5,410 bases of DNA from JAICLV01 sp036380925 (lineage in GTDB: Bacteria; Actinomycetota; Actinomycetes; Acidothermales; Acidothermaceae), in assembly GCA_036380925.1 (NCBI GenBank), contig DASVDW010000047.1, positions 1 through 5,410 on the forward strand, read 5' to 3'. The position numbers and the translations under genes are program-made. Positions 1 through 5,295 of the stretch are shown one piece after another. Within the stretch, counting starts at the first letter, position 1; each line of letters opens with the position of its first letter. The notes beneath the pieces are model-generated. The model ran no database searches, was not told the origin of the DNA, and worked only from the letters and a program-made list of their open reading frames with translations.

Positions 1-432
1 GATGCCGCTGGGGTCGGGGGCGAAGGTCGTGCTGAACCTCGAGGGGTTGCCGGCGTAGTTGTCCGCCGACTTCCGGTCGCGCTGGCGACCGAATTCGGTG
101 CCGTTGATGACCACGGTCGCCTGATTGTCGGCGGAGACGGCAACGGAGATGGTGGCCGAGATCGCGTCGGGCGGCAGGCGGAACGTGTTCTCGAACGTGG
201 CCGTGCTGCAACACGCGTAGCCGGGCGCGGGCAGGTTCGTGGCGTCGGGAACGGGGGCGATGTAGTTGGTGCCGGCCGCCGGTGGCGCATACGACACGTG
301 GGCGGGCACGACGTAGGCGGCCTGCGGCAGACTCCCCGCCGGGCACGATGGTCCGCTGCACGCCACCAGCCGATTCGCGGCATCGCGACCGGCCACGGCG
401 TGGGTTCCGCTGCCGAGAATGATGATCGGAAC
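1..432 (-). other. Region encoding the regulator's external beta domain, related to lipoprotein domain 2
   Basis: These bases encode residues ~325-468 of the regulator, after its transmembrane helix. Four motif blocks occur in the same order as in residues 263-330 of the divergent lipoprotein: AYVVPAH (363-369) against AFVVPGH (263-269); a Y..AP block (381-384 against 275-279); N-x-LP-x-x-G or similar (390-395 against 285-291); and ADN..(x)V....G (425-439 against 316-330), ending at the same 15-residue spacing. The domain family was not named by search. The shape suggests a PA14-like or galactose-binding-like jelly roll. The domain probably continues beyond the window edge. Confidence 0.6.
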
Positions 433-1404
433 CGTGGGCTCGGCGCCGCGACCCGAGCTCGCGGCAACCCACCGTGGCGCCATCGCCGCCGGGACGACCG
501 CCAGCAGCGCGGCGAGGGCCCACGCCGCTTTGGTGAAACTCCTTCGGTCGCCCGCCGGCATCAATGCGGGAACGCCGCGCGGTGGCGACGCGACGAACTC
601 GGTCGGGGCGGGGGCGGGCTCGGGCTCGCGTTCCTGGGCGACCATCGGCACCACCGCCACGGAACCGCTTGGCCTGGTGCGGCGCCGCACGCGGTCGATG
701 AGCTGCCGCGTCTCCGGTGAGGGCTCGGCGTCGTACTCCCGGCGCAGCCGCTCGGCCACGCCCTCGTACAGCCGGAGCGCGGCGGCGCGATCGCCGATGT
801 TGTCGAGCAGCGTGATCGCCCGCCGCAGGCTGCCCTCGTCGTCGCGGCAGAGGGCGACACCGCGTTCGCTGAACTTGCGCGCCGCGGCGATGTCGCCGGC
901 GCCAAGGCGGGTCTCCGCGGCATCGAACGCGACGGTCACCGCCATCGCGCGAAGCCGCGCGCGCTCGTTGTCGAGCCAGCGCTCGAAGTCGGGCGCATCC
1001 GAGATGTGGAAGCCGTCGAGCAGGTCGCCGCGGTAGAGGGCGAGCGCGTCTTCGGGAAGCGCGGCGTCGAAGGCGGCCTCGAAGGCGCGGACGTCGCACC
1101 AGAGGTGGTCGGCGTCGATGCTGATCTCTTCGTTGGCCCGGCTGACCACCGTTTCGGCGCCGAGCGCGGCGCGCAACCGGGACAGGTGGGTGTTGAGGAG
1201 ATCGCGGCCCGAGCGCGCGCTGCTCTCCGGCCAGAAGAGCGCGACCAACGTATCGCGGCGGTGGAAGCCGTGCGGCCGCGCGATGGCCAGGTAGGCGAGA
1301 ATCGCGGTCCGGCGCGGCTGGGCGACCACCTCTCGGACGACGCGGCCGCTCTCGTCGCGCACGTCCAGGGCACCAAGACAACTAAAACGTATGCTTCGTC
1401 GCAT
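1..1404 (-). CDS. Transmembrane SARP/BTAD-type transcriptional regulator with an extracytoplasmic sensor-like domain (3' end outside window)
   Basis: I translated the minus strand from the ATG at 1404. It stays open for 468 codons to the window edge. Residues ~6-100 read as an OmpR-like winged helix of the SARP type (FHRRDTLVALFWPE at 47-60, then a helix with LLNTHLSRLRAALG at 69-82). Residues ~107-240 match a bacterial transcriptional activator (BTAD) helical domain, with LALYRGDLLDGF near 121-132. A Pro/Glu-rich linker (~256-280) leads to one hydrophobic helix at ~291-312. The remaining ~155 residues are polar, cysteine-containing and beta-like, so they probably lie outside the inner membrane. 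The layout is CadC/ToxR-like: DNA binding inside, sensing outside. The external part shares motifs with the divergent lipoprotein. No Shine-Dalgarno precedes 1404, and no in-frame ATG, GTG or TTG lies in the 80 bases upstream, so the start is likely but unproven. Target genes are inferred only from divergence. Regulator class is fairly sure; ligand unknown. Confidence 0.9.
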   Translation of the reverse strand, partial: MRRSIRFSCLGALDVRDESGRVVREVVAQPRRTAILAYLAIARPHGFHRRDTLVALFWPESSARSGRDLLNTHLSRLRAALGAETVVSRANEEISIDADHLWCDVRAFEAAFDAALPEDALALYRGDLLDGFHISDAPDFERWLDNERARLRAMAVTVAFDAAETRLGAGDIAAARKFSERGVALCRDDEGSLRRAITLLDNIGDRAAALRLYEGVAERLRREYDAEPSPETRQLIDRVRRRTRPSGSVAVVPMVAQEREPEPAPAPTEFVASPPRGVPALMPAGDRRSFTKAAWALAALLAVVPAAMAPRWVAASSGRGAEPTVPIIILGSGTHAVAGRDAANRLVACSGPSCPAGSLPQAAYVVPAHVSYAPPAAGTNYIAPVPDATNLPAPGYACCSTATFENTFRLPPDAISATISVAVSADNQATVVINGTEFGRQRDRKSADNYAGNPSRFSTTFAPDPSGI

Positions 1405-1441
1405 GCGTTGCCGGGGAGGGGGGTCTTGCCGTGAATTGCGG

Positions 1442-1467
1442 GCGATACGTCGGCACCAATGTATCGC
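1442..1467. promoter_or_regulatory. Inverted repeat, candidate operator of the regulator
   Basis: GCGATAC at 1442-1448 is the exact reverse complement of GTATCGC at 1461-1467, with 12 bases between. Extending inwards gives 8 of 9 paired positions, and half-site centres are 19 bases apart, close to two helical turns. It lies 37 bases upstream of the regulator ATG, a position suited to autoregulation. Binding by this or another dimeric regulator is inference. ATCGCGAT at 1463-1470 overlaps the right arm and is itself palindromic. Confidence 0.4.
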
Positions 1468-1493
1468 GATCTGGCCATCTGTCGAGCCCGATC

Positions 1494-1514
1494 GTTTTTG
1501 AGGGGTTTTTTAGG
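1494..1514. promoter_or_regulatory. Tandem direct repeat with 11-bp period, candidate SARP binding site
   Basis: GTTTTTGAGG (1494-1503) and GTTTTTTAGG (1505-1514) match at 9 of 10 positions and are exactly 11 bases apart. Known SARP activators such as DnrI, ActII-ORF4 and AfsR bind heptamer direct repeats with an 11-bp period, one turn of the helix. The neighbouring regulator has SARP-type DNA-binding and BTAD domains, so this is a natural candidate site. The repeat is AT-rich in a GC-rich context and could also be a chance duplication. No -10 box sits at the usual ~8-bp distance. Confidence 0.4.
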
Positions 1515-1665
1515 TGCTCGACGTGGGTTTCGCGGCAGTTTCGAGCCGGTTTAGAGGGGCAGAGCATGTTCGCCGCCTTCCCAATCCCCATGGAGATCGG
1601 CGAATGCGATTTGCAGCATCATTCCGACGCGAACGACAGCTTCCCCCCGCAACGTCCTCGCGAAT

Positions 1666-1683
1666 GGGCCCGCTGACGGGCCC
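1666..1683 (+). promoter_or_regulatory. Perfect 7-bp hairpin in the lipoprotein leader
   Basis: GGGCCCG (1666-1672) and CGGGCCC (1677-1683) form a perfect stem with a CTGA tetraloop, ending 13 bases before the lipoprotein ATG at 1697. There is no T-run after it, so it is not a standard intrinsic terminator. Its right arm abuts the weak purine stretch GGGAA (1684-1688) that would serve as ribosome binding site. It may therefore affect translation or transcript stability; that is inference. Confidence 0.4.
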
Positions 1684-1696
1684 GGGAACCCTTCAT

Positions 1697-3739
1697 ATGA
1701 AGCGCGGCATGGCGGTCCTGGCGCTTGCCGCGTTCGCCGCGGGCTGTGGCGAGGCGCCGACCGTGCCCACCCGCACCATGTCGACGCCGGCCGGCCATGG
1801 GGCCTCCCTGGACGCGACCCCGGCGACGTCGAGCAATCTCGTGGTGAACGGCAGCTTCGAGCAGCCGGCGATCACGTTCAGTCCGACGATGTATCCGTGG
1901 CAGACGTTCAACGCCGGCAGCACCGCGCTCACCGGGTGGACGGTGGAAACGGGGACCGTGGATACGCAGATCGGCGACTGGAACGGGTCAGCCTACCAGT
2001 TCACGGGTGTTCCGGCCGGGGCACAGGTCCTGGACCTGAACACGGCCAGCATCAGCCAGAGTCTGGCCACGACGGCGGGAATGACGTACCACATCTCGTT
2101 CGCGCTCTCCGAGAACTACGCGATCCTGCACGGCGGGACGGTGAGCGTCGAGGTCGACTTCGGGAGCACGTCGCAGAGCTTCACCTTCAGTGACGCGGCC
2201 GGCTCGACGACGAACATGCGGTGGGACGCGCATTCGTTCGACGCGACGGCCACGGGTTCCGCCACGACGCTCCGGATCAAGACCACCGGCGGTGCGAACT
2301 GGGCCGGTGGTCCCATGCTCGATGCCGTCCAGGTGCAGACGCCCAGCGTCTTCACGAGCGGATCGAACGTCCAGACCTGGGACCCGATCTTCCCGGCCGC
2401 CGCCGACCCGACGTGGCCGACGACGTCGTGCACGATGCAGCCGGCCGTCGGCCTCAACGCGGCCTGGCAGAACCCGCACAACGCCTTCGTGGTGCCGGGG
2501 CATCCGTGGGCGAACAGCTACTTCCAGGCGCCCTGGATCAATGCCTGGAACAGCCTCCCGTCGCAGGGACCGGCCGGGCAGAGCTACACCAAGTACCAGA
2601 CGACGGTGGCCGGAAACGGGACCTTCGTGATTCAGCTGCTCGCCGACAACTGCTCGTGGGTCTATCTGGACAACTCGCTCGTCGGCGTCCAGAACACGAA
2701 CCTCGACGCCCACAGCTACAACGTCACGCTCAACGGCACGTCCACGCTGACGTTCATCATCTTCGACGGCGGCGGCGCGGCGGGCGGCAAGTTCCGTCTC
2801 GAGACCACGCAGTCGTACACCGACAACGGCGGGAACCTGTCGACGGTGGGCACGATCACGCCCACCGACAACACGCCGCCGTCTATCACGTCGCAGTTGA
2901 CCGGTACGCTCGGCGCCAACGACTGGTACACGTCCGCCGTCGGCGTGAAATGGACGGTGGCTGACAACGAGTCGGCCGTGTCCTCGACCACCGGCTGCGA
3001 TGCCTCGACGGTGAGCAGCGACACGCCGGGCACGTCGTTCACGTGCAGCGCCACCTCCGCTGGTGGCACGGCAAGCAAATCGGTCACGGTCAAACGTGAC
3101 GCGACCCCTCCGTCCATCAGCGGCGTCGCCAGCACGACGGCGTGGACCAACCAGAACGTCACGGCGACGTTCACCTGCAGCGACGCGACGTCGGGCGTGG
3201 CTTCGTGTCAGTCACCGCTCACCGTCAGCGCGGAAGGCGCGAACCAGTCCGTGACCGGCACGGCGACGGACAACGCCGGCAACGGCGCCACCGCGACGGT
3301 CGGCAACATCAACATCGACAAGACCGCGCCGGTGGTGACGTACGCCGGCAACGCGGGGAGCTACACCGTCGATCAGACGGTGGCGATCACCTGCTCGGCG
3401 ACGGACGCTCTCTCGGGTGTGGCGTCGAGCAACTGCGCCAACGTCTCCGGCGACGCGTACTCGTTCACCATCGGCAACAACAGCTATTCGGCGAGGGCGA
3501 CCGACAACGCCGGAAACGTCGGTCACAACTCCACGGCGTTCACGGTGCAGGTGACCCCGGGCAGTCTCTGCGCGCTGGTCGATCGCTGGGTGTCGCAGCA
3601 CGGCGTCGCCAACTCGATGTGCCAGGAGTTGAACAACGGCGCATACGGGGCGTTCCAGAACCACGTGCGCGCGCAGAGCGGCAAGACCGTTTCCGCCGCG
3701 CATGCCGCCATCCTCATCGCGTTGGCGGGCGATCTGTAA
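1697..3739 (+). CDS. Secreted multi-domain lipoprotein: DUF642-like, PA14-like, three Ig-like repeats, helical tail
   Basis: The ATG at 1697 was chosen because it opens a lipoprotein signal peptide (MKRGMAVLALAAFAAGC, lipid Cys17). The frame extends upstream to 1514, but that part has no signal or domain. The 680-residue product runs as follows. Residues ~46-214 are a DUF642/choice-of-anchor-C-like beta domain starting NLVVNGSFEQP and ending MLDAVQV. Residues ~218-370 are a PA14-like or galactose-binding-like domain. Three Ig-like repeats cover ~391-619, each opening with a D-x-T-[PA]-P-type motif or close variant. Residues ~622-680 form a helical tail with Cys625 and Cys642. Ten cysteines besides Cys17 suggest disulfides. 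Binding of a glycan or cell-surface partner is likely from the domain types; no catalytic motif is visible. The Shine-Dalgarno is weak (GGGAA at 1684-1688). It is divergent from the membrane regulator, its probable controller. Confidence 0.9.
   Translation: MKRGMAVLALAAFAAGCGEAPTVPTRTMSTPAGHGASLDATPATSSNLVVNGSFEQPAITFSPTMYPWQTFNAGSTALTGWTVETGTVDTQIGDWNGSAYQFTGVPAGAQVLDLNTASISQSLATTAGMTYHISFALSENYAILHGGTVSVEVDFGSTSQSFTFSDAAGSTTNMRWDAHSFDATATGSATTLRIKTTGGANWAGGPMLDAVQVQTPSVFTSGSNVQTWDPIFPAAADPTWPTTSCTMQPAVGLNAAWQNPHNAFVVPGHPWANSYFQAPWINAWNSLPSQGPAGQSYTKYQTTVAGNGTFVIQLLADNCSWVYLDNSLVGVQNTNLDAHSYNVTLNGTSTLTFIIFDGGGAAGGKFRLETTQSYTDNGGNLSTVGTITPTDNTPPSITSQLTGTLGANDWYTSAVGVKWTVADNESAVSSTTGCDASTVSSDTPGTSFTCSATSAGGTASKSVTVKRDATPPSISGVASTTAWTNQNVTATFTCSDATSGVASCQSPLTVSAEGANQSVTGTATDNAGNGATATVGNINIDKTAPVVTYAGNAGSYTVDQTVAITCSATDALSGVASSNCANVSGDAYSFTIGNNSYSARATDNAGNVGHNSTAFTVQVTPGSLCALVDRWVSQHGVANSMCQELNNGAYGAFQNHVRAQSGKTVSAAHAAILIALAGDL
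2348..2806 (+). other. Region encoding lipoprotein domain 2, the module shared with the regulator
   Basis: Residues ~218-370 form a separate beta-rich unit between the DUF642-like domain and the Ig repeats. It is rich in Trp and Asn and has Cys245 and Cys319. The strand pair around residues 309-330 (ADN then WVYLDN) and the later LTFIIFDGGG resemble PA14-like or lectin-like jelly rolls that display a small ligand-binding loop. Its motifs recur in order in the external part of the divergent regulator. The assignment is by eye. Confidence 0.55.
2867..3553 (+). repeat. Three tandem Ig-like repeat units within the lipoprotein gene
   Basis: The units start near residues 391 (DNTPPSITS), 468 (DATPPSISG) and 541 (DKTAPVVTY), so the period is 73-79 residues. 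Each has a cysteine pair: 434/450, 494/504 and 566/580. Units 2 and 3 share SGVAS after the first cysteine and a TDNAGN turn near their ends (residues 524-529 and 602-607). Such HYR/Big-like repeats usually act as spacers that hold a binding domain away from the cell. Unit 1 is the most diverged, with GGTASKSVTV in place of the TDNAGN turn. Confidence 0.8.
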
Positions 3740-3771
3740 GTGATGTGGTAGTGAGGTTGGTCAGTAGCGCG

Positions 3772-3810
3772 CGGACGGGGAGGGGCTCGACGAGAGCTCC
3801 TCCCCGTCCG
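3772..3810 (+). terminator. Strong hairpin after the lipoprotein gene, probable terminator
   Basis: Bases 3772-3788 pair with 3794-3810 to give a 17-bp stem with a single G-T wobble and a 5-base loop (GACGA). The hairpin starts 33 bases after the lipoprotein stop. No T-run follows, as is frequent in high-GC bacteria. It could also act as a 3' end stabiliser of the mRNA. Its position and strength argue that the downstream genes have their own promoter. Confidence 0.75.
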
Positions 3811-3923
3811 TCCGCCGGGCGAGCGGTTCACGTCGAAGCAAGTACGACGTGGACCGCTGTCCGTTTTCCCGTAGTCTGTGGTCGGTGACCGATGGACCGC
3901 GACAGGTCGGGCGCGGAGCTGTC
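3811..3923. other. Gene-free stretch, probably holding the promoter of the rightward genes
   Basis: I see no coding signal and no convincing -35/-10 pair. It lies between the strong hairpin and the first plausible downstream start at 3924, so a promoter for the small protein and/or the PepSY operon should lie here or further right. An in-frame GTG at 3849 would extend the small protein, but it has no ribosome binding site. Confidence 0.3.
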
Positions 3924-4061
3924 ATGTCAGCGGTCACGGAGAACAGACAACGGGACGACCGGCAGCGCGACACGTTGATCGAGGCGTTCGCGAGGCAGGC
4001 CTTGGCCCTGAGCCCGCTGTTATCCCCCCGACAGCTTCGCGCACTAGCCTTCATCGCGTGA
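3924..4061 (+). CDS. Possible 45-residue helical small protein, function unknown
   Basis: The ATG at 3924 has a good ribosome binding site (GGAG at 3915-3918, five bases before the start). The frame ends with TGA at 4059-4061. Roughly four fifths of the codons end in G or C, in line with the genome. The protein is a charged N-terminal half rich in Arg, Asp and Gln, then an amphipathic stretch (LIEAFARQALALSPLLSPRQ at 18-37), and a hydrophobic end (LRALAFIA). There is no signal peptide. I do not recognise a family. It could be a small regulator or a leader peptide for the operon starting at 4132, because its stop sits at the foot of a stem-loop. It could also be chance. Confidence 0.4.
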   Translation: MSAVTENRQRDDRQRDTLIEAFARQALALSPLLSPRQLRALAFIA

Positions 4062-4108
4062 CCGGTGGTTCGATGCAAGCGCCGCTGAATGGCGGCGCGC
4101 CACCGGTC
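4060..4108 (+). promoter_or_regulatory. Two-tier stem-loop in the PepSY operon leader
   Basis: The outer stem is nine perfect pairs (4060-4068 with 4100-4108, GACCGGTGG against CCACCGGTC). The inner stem is seven perfect pairs (4079-4085 with 4092-4098, GCGCCGC against GCGGCGC) with a six-base loop. A 10-base bulge lies on the 5' side and one base on the 3' side. The structure overlaps the TGA of the small frame and ends 11 bases before the ribosome binding site of the PepSY gene. It could be a terminator or attenuator, or coupled to translation of the small frame. No T-run follows. Confidence 0.5.
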
Positions 4109-4131
4109 GATGTATCGCTGGAGAACACCCG

Positions 4132-4494
4132 ATGAAGCATCACCGCATTCCCGCTGTCGCCGCGACGGCGCTCGTCGCCGCCCTGGCCGCCACCGCGTCC
4201 ACCGCCGCCGCGCAGCGCCCGAAGCCCAAGCCGAAGATCACTGAGGATTCCGCGCGCGTGCTCGCGCTGGCCGAGGTGCCCAACGGCAAGATCCGCTCGG
4301 GCGAGCTGGAGCACGAGAAGGGCCGCTGGATCTATTCGTTCGACATCAAGGTGGCCGGCAAGGCGGGCATCGAGGAAATCAACGTCGACGCGATGACCGG
4401 CAAGCTCGTCGCCCACGAGCACGAGTCGCCCGCCGCGGAGCGCAAGGAAGCGCGCGCTGAGGCCAAGTCACCCGCGGTCACCAGGAAGCCGTGA
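4132..4494 (+). CDS. Secreted PepSY-domain protein
   Basis: The 120-residue product starts at the ATG at 4132, with GGAG at 4120-4123 eight bases upstream. Residues 1-27 are a Sec signal peptide, probably cut after ASTAAA. A lysine/proline stretch (RPKPKPK) precedes one PepSY domain at ~36-94: a helix with ITEDSARVLALAEVPNG, the strand GRWIYSFDI (64-72) and the signature INVDAMTGKLV (83-93). The last 26 residues are charged and Ala/Glu/Lys/Arg-rich. Stand-alone PepSY proteins are periplasmic or surface modules, often next to two-component systems and membrane transporters, and are thought to modulate a partner. No catalytic residues are expected. Its stop overlaps the start of the next gene by four bases, so the two are probably translated together and may interact. 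Family is sure; partner is inferred. Confidence 0.93.
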   Translation: MKHHRIPAVAATALVAALAATASTAAAQRPKPKPKITEDSARVLALAEVPNGKIRSGELEHEKGRWIYSFDIKVAGKAGIEEINVDAMTGKLVAHEHESPAAERKEARAEAKSPAVTRKP

Positions 4495-5282
4495 CTCGGG
4501 ACGCGGTCCAGGACGCACCGTCCGCCAGTCACGCCCCACTCAGCAAGGTTCCGTACGTCACCCTCGCCTTCTGGATTGTAAAGGTGCTGGCGACCACGCT
4601 GGGCGAGACTGGCGGCGATGCGCTCTCCATGACGTTGAATCTCGGCTACGCGATCAGCACCCTGATCTTCCTCGCGTTCTTCGCCGTCACGCTCGTCGCG
4701 CAAGTGGGGTCGAAGCATTATCACCCGGTGTTCTACTGGGCCGTCGTGGTCGCCACGACGACGGTCGGCACCACGACGTCCGACTACTTCGACCGGACAC
4801 TCGGCCTCGGCTACGTGACATCGTCGGTCATTCTGCTGGCCGCGGTGATCGCCATCCTCATCGCCTGGCATCTCTCCACCGGCCGGATCGCCGTGGACCG
4901 CGTGGTGGACCGCAAGAACGAGATCTTCTACTGGGTCACGATTCTCGTCTCGAATACGCTCGGTACCGCGCTCGGGGACTTCGTGGCGACAACGACGGGT
5001 CTCGGCTTCGAGCGCGGCGCGCTGGTCTTCGCGGGCCTGATCCTGGTCGTCGCGGCGGCATATTTCGTCCTGCACCTGCCAGAGTCCATCGCCTTCTGGG
5101 CGGCGTACGTCCTGACGCGGCCGCTCGGCGCCACGCTCGGCGATACGCTGACCAAGACGCACGCCCAGGGCGGTCTGGACCTGGGTCGCTTCGCCTCATC
5201 GGCGGCGATCGCCGTCGCCATGGTGGTGCTCGTCGCCATCACGCCGCTCAGGCACCGCCACCGGCACCCCGAGCCCGCCTGA
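4491..5282 (+). CDS. COG4705-type polytopic inner-membrane protein
   Basis: The start is the GTG at 4491 in the overlap GTGA with the upstream stop. AGGAAG sits just before it, and no other start precedes the first membrane segment. The 263-residue product has about eight hydrophobic segments and matches what I know of the uncharacterised COG4705 membrane family (opening LSKVPYVTLAFWIVKVLATT, similar length). Four internal units each carry W-x9-G-x4-D: W28/G38/D43, W83/G93/D98, W148/G158/D163 and W203/G213/D218. Four membrane-embedded Asp residues suggest ion or metal handling, but no substrate is known to me. The tail is basic and His-rich (RHRHRHPEPA). The gene sits between a periplasmic PepSY protein and a response regulator, so envelope sensing or regulated transport is a reasonable inference. 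Confidence 0.9.
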   Translation: MTRDAVQDAPSASHAPLSKVPYVTLAFWIVKVLATTLGETGGDALSMTLNLGYAISTLIFLAFFAVTLVAQVGSKHYHPVFYWAVVVATTTVGTTTSDYFDRTLGLGYVTSSVILLAAVIAILIAWHLSTGRIAVDRVVDRKNEIFYWVTILVSNTLGTALGDFVATTTGLGFERGALVFAGLILVVAAAYFVLHLPESIAFWAAYVLTRPLGATLGDTLTKTHAQGGLDLGRFASSAAIAVAMVVLVAITPLRHRHRHPEPA

Positions 5283-5295
5283 GTATTGTTCCCGC

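Larger units (their letters stand above)
1405..1696. promoter_or_regulatory. Divergent intergenic control region
   Basis: This 292-base gap separates the two divergent starts and must hold both promoters. It carries an inverted repeat (1442-1467), a tandem direct repeat in a T-rich patch (1494-1514) and a GC-rich hairpin (1666-1683). I could not identify convincing -35/-10 pairs on either strand. Reading frames that cross it show no domain, signal peptide or ribosome binding site, so I call no gene here. Confidence 0.6.

Noticed and set aside
298..1036. Two overlapping plus-strand open frames opposite the regulator
   Set aside because: Low-complexity Arg/Ala/Ser composition, no ribosome binding site, and fully opposite a well-supported coding frame.
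936..1478. Long minus-strand open frame, 180 codons
   Set aside because: It lies over the regulator in another frame, is Arg/Ser/Pro/Thr-biased as GC-rich shadows are, and has no domain. The true regulator frame is continuous through the same bases.
1514..1696. Upstream extension of the lipoprotein frame to a GTG at 1514
   Set aside because: The extension would bury the lipoprotein signal peptide 61 residues inside the protein and would overlap the candidate operator.
1988..2964. Long open frames on both strands inside the lipoprotein gene
   Set aside because: Arg-rich shadows of a strongly supported frame with clear domains and signal peptide.
3849..3923. GTG at 3849 as start of the small protein
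   Set aside because: No ribosome binding site, whereas the ATG at 3924 has GGAG at the right distance.
1459..4118. The 9-mer ATGTATCGC occurs in both the divergent region (1459-1467) and before the PepSY gene (4110-4118)
   Set aside because: Nine-base matches are expected many times by chance in 5.4 kb, so it is not evidence of a shared operator.
4332..5162. 276-codon minus-strand open frame opposite the membrane protein
   Set aside because: Highly charged and Arg/Asp/Glu-rich, as expected for the antisense of a hydrophobic gene. The plus-strand frame has family motifs and operon spacing.
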